From assembly GCA_948543815.1 (NCBI GenBank), contig CAOVHW010000006.1, positions 1 through 64,000 of the forward strand: a DNA stretch of 64,000 bases, written 5' to 3'. The translations under genes were made by a program, and so were the position numbers. The notes beneath the pieces were generated by a model. The model saw nothing but the letters and a program-made list of their open reading frames with translations, did not search any database and had not been told where the DNA came from. Below, piece after piece: positions 28,982 through 38,446 of this stretch. How positions within the stretch are numbered: position 1 is the stretch's first letter; every line of letters begins with the position of its first letter. The stretch comes from an uncultured Eubacteriales bacterium (GTDB lineage: Bacteria > Bacillota > Clostridia > Lachnospirales > CAMVHY01).

Positions 28982-29362
28982 ATGTCTGCCTTCGAAAAAA
29001 TTAAAAGTTTATGCGGTGGCGACCGTGCAGATAATGGAAATTCAAAATCTAATTCAAAAATTAGTTTGAAAAAAAAATTGAAAGTAAAAAAATTAAAATT
29101 AGCTAAAAAAAGGCAAATTAAATTAAAAAAATTTGTTGAAAAGCTTCAAGTTGTTTTACAACAAGACCGTGAAAGAGAAAATATTTTAACTGCAAATAAT
29201 AAAATGATAAATTTAAATAAAAACGCTAACTTTGATAAGTCAATGAAAAAAGCACAAAAAATTGCCAAACAAAATCTTGAAGATAAAGAAGATTTATTTA
29301 AAATGCAACGACGATTATCAGCATTTGGTGACGAAGGCTATATGCGAAATGATCTTATATAA
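28982..29362 (+). CDS. Unknown small, lysine-rich protein
   Basis: I do not recognise this 126-aa protein. The middle (about 25-60) is extremely basic and repetitive in K/L (patterns such as KKLKVKKLKLAKK). The C-terminal half is helical and charged. There is no membrane segment or signal. It starts at ATG 28982 behind TTGGAGGTGT, 15 bp after comEA, and is followed by a strong terminator. A nucleic-acid-binding role next to ComEA is a guess based on charge and position only. Confidence 0.75.
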   Translation: MSAFEKIKSLCGGDRADNGNSKSNSKISLKKKLKVKKLKLAKKRQIKLKKFVEKLQVVLQQDRERENILTANNKMINLNKNANFDKSMKKAQKIAKQNLEDKEDLFKMQRRLSAFGDEGYMRNDLI

Positions 29363-29367
29363 TTTTC

Positions 29368-29395
29368 TTGCCATAATTTTTATGGCAATTTTTTT
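29368..29395 (+). terminator. Terminator of the comEA unit
   Basis: TTGCCATA (29368-29375) pairs with TATGGCAA (29381-29388), 5-nt loop, followed by seven T. Confidence 0.92.
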
Positions 29396-29398
29396 ATG

Positions 29399-29427
29399 TT
29401 GACAAACGACAAAAATAAACTTAAAAT
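29399..29427 (+). promoter_or_regulatory. Promoter of the LysM protein gene
   Basis: A perfect TTGACA (29399-29404), 17-bp spacer and TAAAAT (29422-29427), 28 bp before the TTG start and directly after the previous terminator. Confidence 0.88.
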
Positions 29428-29455
29428 TTGTTTAAAATACATGAGGTGATAAAAA

Positions 29456-30166
29456 TTGAAAAAAAATCGTTCCGACGATTTCGAATTTACTAAAAATAAT
29501 TTTGAAAATACGTTGGATTTTTATAAAGAAAACTTGCCATTAAATGCTGTTGAAAAATTATTTAATGAAAGTAAAAATCCAACTTCAAGTTATAATGACT
29601 TCATAAATAAATATAATATGACTGACCCAAATTTCGAAAATTTTACACCACAAAAAAAAATAAATGTCAAAAAACGCGTACGAAGTAATGCTGAAAATGA
29701 ATTCTTAAATAATTTTAACACCCGCAATTTTGATAGTAATTATACAAAGCCAAAGAGTTCTTTCTTTAAACTATTTGTTTCATTTTTATTCGTACTTTTT
29801 TTGTGTGTAATCACTTTGTTAATTTTTAAAATAAATTCTTTAAATAAACAAATTATCGAGCTTAAATCTCATATTGAAGAAAATGCCCAAGCAAATGAAA
29901 AATTACAAACTGTTCTAATTGAAAATGAAAATTTGAAAAAAATTATTGAAGATTTTAATAATCCTGAAACTGAACCAGAACCTTCAGTACCTCCTGAAGA
30001 TGAATTAAAAGAAACTGAGTACATAGTTCAAGCCGGCGATACTTTGTCATCTATAAGCAAAAAATTTTATGGCTCAACAAATTTCTATAATAAAATTATT
30101 GAAAAAAATAATTTAACAAATGAAAATTTGCACGTAAATCAAAAATTAATTATCCCTGAAAAATAG
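29456..30166 (+). CDS. Membrane-anchored LysM-domain protein
   Basis: A 236-aa protein. The N-terminal 100 residues are polar and presumably cytoplasmic. One membrane segment lies at about 101-123, then a short coiled coil (about 124-162), an acidic, proline-rich linker, and a C-terminal LysM domain (about 185-235; YIVQAGDTLSSISKKFYG). LysM binds N-acetylglucosamine polymers, so the protein tethers membrane to peptidoglycan. It resembles elongation/division accessory proteins with an N-in, LysM-out layout, but no exact family is claimed. It starts at TTG 29456 behind TGAGGTGAT. Confidence 0.88.
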   Translation: MKKNRSDDFEFTKNNFENTLDFYKENLPLNAVEKLFNESKNPTSSYNDFINKYNMTDPNFENFTPQKKINVKKRVRSNAENEFLNNFNTRNFDSNYTKPKSSFFKLFVSFLFVLFLCVITLLIFKINSLNKQIIELKSHIEENAQANEKLQTVLIENENLKKIIEDFNNPETEPEPSVPPEDELKETEYIVQAGDTLSSISKKFYGSTNFYNKIIEKNNLTNENLHVNQKLIIPEK

Positions 30167-30195
30167 TTGACTTTCCCTATTTTTATTGGTATCAT
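30167..30195 (+). promoter_or_regulatory. Promoter of hpf
   Basis: TTGACT (30167-30172), 17-bp spacer, TATCAT (30190-30195), about 31 bp before the hpf start. The -35 begins right at the preceding stop codon. Confidence 0.8.
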
Positions 30196-30225
30196 TTTTG
30201 CAAACTCGTAAGGAGATGATTTATC

Positions 30226-32084
<1,859 letters not shown>

Positions 32085-32101
32085 ATGCGCATAAAAAAAA
32101 T

Positions 32102-32144
32102 CCTTCGCAAATATTATTATAAAAAATACTGCGGAGGTTTTTTT
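32102..32144 (+). terminator. Hairpin between obg and the amidase gene that covers its ribosome-binding site
   Basis: CCTTCGCA (32102-32109) pairs with TGCGGAGG (32130-32137), seven Watson-Crick pairs plus one G-T, around a 20-nt loop, then seven T up to the ATG. The 3' arm contains the GGAGG of the next gene. It may be an attenuating terminator and also hide the ribosome-binding site. The long loop lowers confidence. Confidence 0.5.
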
Positions 32145-32831
32145 ATGCGCGTCTTTAGCGTTAAAAAAGAAAGTATTATTTTTGTCGTATGTATTGGTAT
32201 CGTCTTGGGTAGCTTGATAAATTCTATCGGCAATGAAATCTGCCCAACCTTTTCTATGCCACTATCAAACAAAATAATTTTAATAGATGCCGGACATGGC
32301 GGTTGGGACCCCGGTAAAGTTGCCGCAAATAATATTTTAGAAAAGAATGTAAACCTTGACATCGCAAAAAAATTACAAGAATATTTACAGCAAAGCGGCG
32401 CGTTCGTATTAATGACGCGTAGTGATGATGAAGCACTTGGTGAAAAAAAAATGAAAGATATGCGAAATCGAAAAGAGATTTCAAATTCAACCAATGCTGA
32501 CATGCTTATCAGTATTCATCAAAATTCATTTGCACAAGAAAAAGTAAAAGGTGCACAAGTTTTTTATTACAAAAAATCGGAGAGTGGTAAAAAACTTGCG
32601 GAATTTATTCAAGCTCAATTTAAAAAAAATATCGATGCAAATAACAATCGTGTTGCAAAAATAAATTCAGATTACTACATTCTCAAGCAAATTAAAATTC
32701 CATCGGTAATTGTTGAGTGTGGATTTTTATCCAACAATGATGAGCTAAACAAATTGACAAATAGTGATTATCAAAACAAAATTGCATGGGCAATTTATTT
32801 AGGAATTTTGGACTATTACGGTTCTAAGTAA
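32145..32831 (+). CDS. N-acetylmuramoyl-L-alanine amidase (Amidase_3, CwlD-like)
   Basis: A 228-aa exported zinc amidase with an N-terminal membrane/signal segment (about 9-28). Zinc and catalytic residues are visible: H in DAGHGGWDPG (about 50-59), E in LEKNVNLDIA, H in SIHQNSF, and the late E in VIVECGFLSNNDEL. It cleaves the MurNAc-peptide bond. CwlD-type enzymes act on spore cortex, but the same domain also serves in vegetative cells. I chose ATG 32145 behind GCGGAGG; ATG 32085 would begin inside the obg-amidase hairpin. The end overlaps the convergent dnaI gene by 8 bp. Confidence 0.92.
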   Translation: MRVFSVKKESIIFVVCIGIVLGSLINSIGNEICPTFSMPLSNKIILIDAGHGGWDPGKVAANNILEKNVNLDIAKKLQEYLQQSGAFVLMTRSDDEALGEKKMKDMRNRKEISNSTNADMLISIHQNSFAQEKVKGAQVFYYKKSESGKKLAEFIQAQFKKNIDANNNRVAKINSDYYILKQIKIPSVIVECGFLSNNDELNKLTNSDYQNKIAWAIYLGILDYYGSK

Positions 32832-33816
32832 AATTATTTTTTTCATCTTTACCAAATTTTTTTTGCAAACGAATATCTTCACCGGTAAATTTTAAAAGTT
32901 GATAATTGCCAATTAACCTTGAAAAAATTCGTGATGAATATTGCTTTTCTAATTCTTGCATAGATAGATTAGTTGAAATTATAATCGGTTTTCGTGCGAG
33001 CATACGCGTATTTATTACGTTAAAAAGTTCTGACTGTGTTGGTAAAGTCGCGAATTCAGTTCCTAAATCATCGATAATTAATAAATCGCAGTTAAAAATC
33101 ATTTCATCGTACTCATCTTTATTTTCATCAGTTTTGTCAAATCGAATTGACTCCATAATTTTAAAAAATTGTGGAGCAGTAGCATATAAAACAGTTTTAC
33201 CTTTTTCCAAAATTTCTTTTGCGATACAATTACAAAAAAAAGTTTTACCTAAGCCCGTATTCCCGTAAAATAATAAATTTTTAAACTCATTATCAAAATT
33301 ATTTACGAAGTACAAACTTTTTTCGTAAACTCTATTTATCAATTCGCGTGAAGTTTTGTTGTCATCGTAAAATTTTTCAGGATAATAACGAGAGTCAAAC
33401 ATATCGAAATTTTCTGTTTCAAAAACATTTTGTAAATTTGAAAGGTCGTAATATTTTTCAATTAATTTTTGTACAAAACATTTGCATTTTTTATTTTTAA
33501 CATATCCAGTATCTTTGCACTGATGGCACGTATAAACATCCAAATAATTTTGTGTGAGATTTAATTTTAATAAAATTTCATTTTTTTCTTTCAACAATAT
33601 TTGATTTTGATTTTGTAAACTTTGTAAAGAATTTTTATCATGATTTAAAACAGCCTTAGAAATTTTTATACCGATACTTGCAAGTTCATTTTCGATTTGT
33701 AAAAGCCGAGGATTTAGCTCAAACAATTTTTTTTTTCTTTTATTTTTTATCGCATCATTCGTTAAACGTATTTTTTCATATTCACGCATAATATCGGTAA
33801 AAATTTTTTGATTCAT
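32824..33816 (-). CDS. dnaI: DnaI/DnaC-type helicase loader ATPase
   Basis: A 330-aa AAA+ protein. An N-terminal coiled-coil region (about 10-90) precedes a zinc motif C97xxC100...C111xC113, then Walker A GNTGLGKT (185-192), Walker B LLIIDDLGTEF (about 240) and a sensor/Arg finger region with YSSRIFSRLIG. This layout matches the DnaI loader, which places DnaB on DNA with DnaD-type proteins. Its DnaD-domain partner is encoded 3 bp upstream, and a dnaB helicase is 6 kb away. Confidence 0.92.
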   Translation of the reverse strand: MNQKIFTDIMREYEKIRLTNDAIKNKRKKKLFELNPRLLQIENELASIGIKISKAVLNHDKNSLQSLQNQNQILLKEKNEILLKLNLTQNYLDVYTCHQCKDTGYVKNKKCKCFVQKLIEKYYDLSNLQNVFETENFDMFDSRYYPEKFYDDNKTSRELINRVYEKSLYFVNNFDNEFKNLLFYGNTGLGKTFFCNCIAKEILEKGKTVLYATAPQFFKIMESIRFDKTDENKDEYDEMIFNCDLLIIDDLGTEFATLPTQSELFNVINTRMLARKPIIISTNLSMQELEKQYSSRIFSRLIGNYQLLKFTGEDIRLQKKFGKDEKNNFT

Positions 33817-33819
33817 AAA

Positions 33820-34803
33820 TTAATCCTCCTGTGCAAGCTTCTCAATTTTTGCGAAATCCCACTCACGTTGTTTAAAATTAGCAAATTTATTTTTTCTAAC
33901 AAATGTTTTTTCTGTAAAATCAATTTTACAGTTTTGAGCTTGCTGAACAGTTTTAATACCTTTTTTATTCCACGTTTCTAAAATTGATTCGAGGTATTTA
34001 AAATTAGGCCGACCGATATTCATCATTGTGAAATTGCATGCCTCAACAATTAAATCTTGTGACATATGTAAATTTTTTTCCCAATCTGAAATTAATTCAC
34101 GCTGTTTAAAATTTAAATTATTAACAGCCAACGCTTTTTTTACCTCGCGAAATAATTCGTTCATGCCATTTATTTTTTCCTCTGCCTTTTCAACAGAATC
34201 AATTTTATTTGACGCCCAATCAATAGCAACTTTTTCGAGGTACGACAAATTTCTATGACCATTATCCACGCAATAAGTAATCAAAATATGAATCACATCG
34301 AGTGGCAACCGCAAATAATCATACATTCCAAATATCAGATTCAAATCCGAGTAAGTTAAATATCGTCCAAGTGAATCTTGTGCAAAATCAAAAAGTTCTT
34401 TTATTTTTGGATTATCCCTATACAAATTTAATTCTTGAATTGTATAACTTGGAAAGCTAAAAAAATTTGGCACATCAGATTTTTTTGTAAAGATAATTTC
34501 ACTATTCGATGAAAATTTTGGGTAAATAAATTTGACAAATAAAACATCATTTTTTGTTTCATATTCAATTAAATTTTTTTCTTGCCAATATTTTAATGCA
34601 TTAAAAATATCCGATTCAATTATATTAAAATGTTTTGCAAGTATAGAAATTGTTAAATTTTTTTGTCCGTATAAGCAATTTTTATACAGATAAATATAAA
34701 TGAGAGAAAAAATTGGATTAGCAGAAACCATAAAGTTATCGATAAAAAAATTTGGCAGCGGCGTACTCATTAAGCCGCTGTCTATTTCCATATTTAGTTG
34801 CAT
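33820..34803 (-). CDS. DnaD-domain replication initiation protein
   Basis: A 327-aa protein. An N-terminal winged-helix-like region (about 25-100) is followed by one DnaD/DnaB_2 domain (about 135-215) with GRYLTYSDLNLIFGMYDYL and the family element VDNGHRNLSYLEKVAIDW. A second helical segment (about 225-300) contains RPNFKYLESILETWNKKGI, the YxxxI-type ending of DnaD domains, so two copies may be present as in Bacillus DnaB. It should act in helicase loading at oriC or restart. The start ATG 34803 is followed by a second ATG at 34791. Confidence 0.85.
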   Translation of the reverse strand: MQLNMEIDSGLMSTPLPNFFIDNFMVSANPIFSLIYIYLYKNCLYGQKNLTISILAKHFNIIESDIFNALKYWQEKNLIEYETKNDVLFVKFIYPKFSSNSEIIFTKKSDVPNFFSFPSYTIQELNLYRDNPKIKELFDFAQDSLGRYLTYSDLNLIFGMYDYLRLPLDVIHILITYCVDNGHRNLSYLEKVAIDWASNKIDSVEKAEEKINGMNELFREVKKALAVNNLNFKQRELISDWEKNLHMSQDLIVEACNFTMMNIGRPNFKYLESILETWNKKGIKTVQQAQNCKIDFTEKTFVRKNKFANFKQREWDFAKIEKLAQED

Positions 34804-34804
34804 T

Positions 34805-36997
34805 TCAATTCTTCCTTTGAAATTTTAATTTAATTTGTGAGCCAGCTTCTAATTTCACACCGGCCGATGGCATTTGCTCTATAACTTTAAAATCATCACC
34901 ATCATTATTGATTATAACAGGTTCAAAATTATTTTTATTCAAAATTTCAACTGCTTGCTGTAATGACAAATTAATTACATTCGGTACTTCTATTAACCCA
35001 TCACTTTCATTTGACGCATATAAATATATCCGTGAATTAATTTCAACTGGCGTACCGGCAATTGGCAACTGACTATCAACAACTTTTCCGCCACTACCAA
35101 TTATTTCGTAATCTAAAGATTGCTCATTTAATTTCTTTATCGTATCTTTTAAATTCTTACCATTATAATCTTCTAACAAAAATGCATCTTTAAAAATAGT
35201 TGGTGAATCTGAAGATGACTTTATTTGCTTATACTTTATAATTTGCTCAAAAATTTCTTTCACAATTGTAGCAGGATGCGGCTCAACACCAATCGGCGGC
35301 TTATCTATCAATGCAATTGCTATGTACTGTGGATTTTCAATTGTCAAATACCCGATGAACGAATAAGTATACATTTGACTGCCACGTTTACCTTGCTCAC
35401 CTGTTCCCGTTTTTCCTCCAATATTATAACCTTCAATAAGTCCGGAAGCAGCCGTACCTTCCGTCAATACACTTTTCAATGCTTTTCGCATAAAATCAGA
35501 AGTTTCTTTTGAAATAACTTTTTTCATAACAACCGGATTATTTTTTTTAATAACATTCGATTCATTGTCAACTATTTCTGACACAACATATGGTTTCATC
35601 AAATTCCCACCATTTATTACGGCAGCAAAACTATTTAAAGCTTGAATTGGCGTATTATTAAATCCCTGACCCATTGAAGAAGTTGCAAGTTCAACCGAAT
35701 TTAACTGATTTAATTTATACATTAAAGATTTTGCAGATTGCTCAGCTGGCAAATCTATCAAAGTTTTTTCACCATAGCCAAAATCTTTTTGATATTGATA
35801 AAATTTTTCACGCCCAAGCTTTTGTATTATCTGAATCATTCCCATATTGCAAGAATTGGCAAGAATATGTGTAATATCTTGTGTGCCGTGCCCTGTTTTT
35901 TTCCAACAATGAATTGTTCTGTCAGCAACTTCCATATTCCCGCCGCAATAAAATGTAGAATTCGGCGTAATAACATTTTGATCAAGCGCCGCCGCAATAA
36001 CTATCGGTTTAAAAATTGAACCAGATTCAAAAGTCCCGCTAACATTAAAATTATTCCAGACGTTGTAAAGATTATTTAACTGTTCTTCCTGTGAAAGCGA
36101 TGACAATTTAGTGCGCAAAGATTTAGCCGTCAATTCACTCAAATTTGCCGGATCATTCAAATTAAATGAAGGATATTGCGCCATTGCAATAATTTCACCG
36201 GTATTTGGATCCATTACAATAGCTGTCGCATGCTCAGCTTTAAACTCTTCGCCCGCTTTATTTATTGCATCCTGCGCAAATTTTTGAATATTTATGTCCA
36301 AAGTCGTAACCAAAGAACAACCATCTTGTGCCGGAAGATTATTTGACACAACATTATTTTGTGAATCATAAGCTCTGAAAATTCGACCGCTAGCTCCAGT
36401 CAAATCTTCATTATAACTTTTTTCAAGCCCGCAGCAATTATCACCGCGAATAAAACCAACAGTTTGCGCCGCTAAATCGTTATGCACATAAAATCGCATA
36501 CTGTCTTCTTCAAAATAAACACCACTCAAATTTTTTTTTTCGATATCCGACATTTTTTTACGCGATATATTTTTTGCAATGACAAGATAATTTGTATCAT
36601 TGAGTAATTTTCCGTCGGCATTTTTATCCATATAACCGTTCAATTTTTCAATCGAAATTTCCAAAGAATTGCTCAACTCTGTAAGAGTTTTATTACAAAT
36701 TTTTTTATCAAGTTGAGACAAATTTCGTACATCAAGTATTACATTGTAAACAGTATTGCTCGCAGAAATAACCTGTAAATTACGATCGAGAATACTTCCG
36801 CGATTTGCTTTTGTAATAATATCGAGACCTTGGGTAACTTGTTGAGCGATAGCTTTTTTTTCATATTCTTCGCCATGTTTCGATTTTATGTAAAAGATTC
36901 TGTAATCCAAAAATCCTATAAGTAACAACAAAACAAACGCAAGTGAATATAATTTTATATTCAATTTGCGTTTAAATTTGTCAATATTTTTTTTCAT
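34805..36997 (-). CDS. Class B penicillin-binding protein with PASTA domains (FtsI/SpoVD type)
   Basis: A 730-aa transpeptidase. A membrane anchor lies at about 17-34 and a dimerisation domain at 50-220. The transpeptidase has active-site S327 (SIFK 327-330), SCN at 382-384 and KTG at 529-531. Two C-terminal PASTA segments follow (about 605-665 and 666-730). It cross-links septal (or spore cortex) peptidoglycan; PASTA domains favour the SpoVD/PBP2x branch. I chose ATG 36997 behind GCGGTGAT; a GTG at 37006 lies inside that site. It follows the FtsL-like gene by 11 bp in the rsmH-ftsL-pbp division cluster. Confidence 0.95.
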   Translation of the reverse strand: MKKNIDKFKRKLNIKLYSLAFVLLLLIGFLDYRIFYIKSKHGEEYEKKAIAQQVTQGLDIITKANRGSILDRNLQVISASNTVYNVILDVRNLSQLDKKICNKTLTELSNSLEISIEKLNGYMDKNADGKLLNDTNYLVIAKNISRKKMSDIEKKNLSGVYFEEDSMRFYVHNDLAAQTVGFIRGDNCCGLEKSYNEDLTGASGRIFRAYDSQNNVVSNNLPAQDGCSLVTTLDINIQKFAQDAINKAGEEFKAEHATAIVMDPNTGEIIAMAQYPSFNLNDPANLSELTAKSLRTKLSSLSQEEQLNNLYNVWNNFNVSGTFESGSIFKPIVIAAALDQNVITPNSTFYCGGNMEVADRTIHCWKKTGHGTQDITHILANSCNMGMIQIIQKLGREKFYQYQKDFGYGEKTLIDLPAEQSAKSLMYKLNQLNSVELATSSMGQGFNNTPIQALNSFAAVINGGNLMKPYVVSEIVDNESNVIKKNNPVVMKKVISKETSDFMRKALKSVLTEGTAASGLIEGYNIGGKTGTGEQGKRGSQMYTYSFIGYLTIENPQYIAIALIDKPPIGVEPHPATIVKEIFEQIIKYKQIKSSSDSPTIFKDAFLLEDYNGKNLKDTIKKLNEQSLDYEIIGSGGKVVDSQLPIAGTPVEINSRIYLYASNESDGLIEVPNVINLSLQQAVEILNKNNFEPVIINNDGDDFKVIEQMPSAGVKLEAGSQIKLKFQRKN

Positions 36998-37008
36998 AAA
37001 TATCACCG

Positions 37009-37398
37009 CTAATATTTTATAACATAATTTTGTTTCGGTTTTTTAATATAAACAATCTGGTAAGGTAACGGCGCATGCATTCCTAATTTAGTTTGCGCAA
37101 TTTTTTTTGTCTCATTGATATCAAATTTCCTTGATATTTCTTCTTCCAAAATAACATTATCTGATTTAATATCTTTCAATTTTTTTTGCAACAAAACAAT
37201 TTCGTTTGCCTTAGTATTTATCAAACAAACCGAGTATAAAGTAACCATACTTCCGACAAACATAATTGTCAGCAACAAAAACAATTTTAACACGGAAAAA
37301 GTTTTTGTCGCAGTTTTTTTACGCTCACGTTTAACTATTTTTTTTGACGGCTCAATATAATCATCATAGTCATAAGCCAATGAACCATAATAATACAA
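37009..37398 (-). CDS. FtsL-like cell division protein
   Basis: A 129-aa bitopic protein. A tyrosine/aspartate-rich then lysine-rich cytoplasmic start is followed by one membrane segment (about 36-58) and a coiled coil with leucine spacing (about 62-100). Its C-terminus contains AQTKLGMHAPLPYQIVYIKKP. Position between rsmH and the division PBP is the classic ftsL slot. FtsL bridges FtsI/FtsW and FtsB. FtsL sequences are weakly conserved, so the call leans on topology and context. Confidence 0.85.
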   Translation of the reverse strand: MYYYGSLAYDYDDYIEPSKKIVKRERKKTATKTFSVLKLFLLLTIMFVGSMVTLYSVCLINTKANEIVLLQKKLKDIKSDNVILEEEISRKFDINETKKIAQTKLGMHAPLPYQIVYIKKPKQNYVIKY

Positions 37399-37410
37399 AT
37401 TAATCGCCTC

Positions 37411-38334
37411 TTAAATTTTCTCAACAACCCTTAATTTCGCACTATGCGAACGATTATTATTTTGCAATTCCATAACAGATGGCAACACAGGTTTCGGAGT
37501 AATCAATCTACACACAGTTTTTTTATTGCAAATACAAATTGGAAAATCGCTTGGGCAAGTACAAGGATTTTGTAATTTCTTAAACGTATGCTTAACAATA
37601 CGATCTTCAAGCGAATGGAAAGTAATAATGCAAAGTCGACCGTTCGGTTTAAGTAAATCAACGGCATCAAATATAGTTTGCTCAAGAATATTTAACTCAT
37701 CATTAACTGCAATTCGTATAGCTTGAAAAGTTTTTTTTGCAGGATGACTGCCATTGTGTAAAATTTTTGATGGCAAAGCAGATTTGATAATTTCTACAAG
37801 CTGCAAAGTTGTTTTTATTGGTGCAATGCTTCTCGCAGAAACAATTTTTTTTGCAATTTGTTTATGAAATTTTTCTTCACCATAAGTTTTTATTATATCA
37901 TCTAATTTTTGAATTGTAAATCCATTTACAATATCGAAAGCAGAAAATTTTTTTGACTTATCCATTCTCATATCAAGCGGCGCGTCATGTATGTAAGAGA
38001 AACCGCGCGTTGCATCATCAATTTGAAACGAAGACATTCCTAAATCCAATAAAATTCCGTTTACTTGGCCAATATTGCCAACAATTTTCTTTATATCAGA
38101 AAAATTTGCATGATAAAAAAAAGTTTTATTACAAAAAGATAAAAGTTTTTTGCGCGCCATTTTCAATGCAAACTCATCTTGATCAATACAAATTAATTTT
38201 CCCATATCATTCAAATTTTTTGCTATAAAAAAAGAATGGCCGCCGCCGCCAACCGTACCATCAACATAAATTCCTGACGGATTTATATGTAAATAATCTA
38301 TAACTTCATTGAGCAAAACCGGAATATGTTTCAA
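37411..38334 (-). CDS. rsmH: 16S rRNA (cytosine1402-N4)-methyltransferase RsmH (MraW)
   Basis: A 307-aa SAM-dependent methyltransferase: start MKHIPVLLNEVIDYL, SAM motif DGTVGGGGHS (about 24-33), DLGMSSFQID (about 100-109) and RGFSY. An IIT FHSLEDRIVK motif lies near 238-250, with a cysteine-rich stretch (CTCPSDFPICIC) that is common in the family. I chose TTG 38334, preceded by GGGTGATG, because it restores the family N-terminus. ATG 38394 would add 20 non-conserved residues. First gene of the division cluster here; no mraZ is seen upstream. Confidence 0.95.
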   Translation of the reverse strand: MKHIPVLLNEVIDYLHINPSGIYVDGTVGGGGHSFFIAKNLNDMGKLICIDQDEFALKMARKKLLSFCNKTFFYHANFSDIKKIVGNIGQVNGILLDLGMSSFQIDDATRGFSYIHDAPLDMRMDKSKKFSAFDIVNGFTIQKLDDIIKTYGEEKFHKQIAKKIVSARSIAPIKTTLQLVEIIKSALPSKILHNGSHPAKKTFQAIRIAVNDELNILEQTIFDAVDLLKPNGRLCIITFHSLEDRIVKHTFKKLQNPCTCPSDFPICICNKKTVCRLITPKPVLPSVMELQNNNRSHSAKLRVVEKI

Positions 38335-38406
38335 AAATACATCACCCAAAAAATTATAGCCCCAAAAATAATTTAATTCAAAAAAATTACGCAAAATTTT
38401 CGTGGC

Positions 38407-38436
38407 AAAAAAAACTCAGACAAATATTTGCCTGAG
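38407..38436 (-). terminator. Terminator of ppdK
   Basis: CTCAG (38415-38419) pairs with CTGAG (38432-38436), with further A/T and G/C pairs inside. A run of eight T follows on the minus strand (plus A at 38407-38414). Confidence 0.85.
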
Positions 38437-38446
38437 GTAAAATTTA

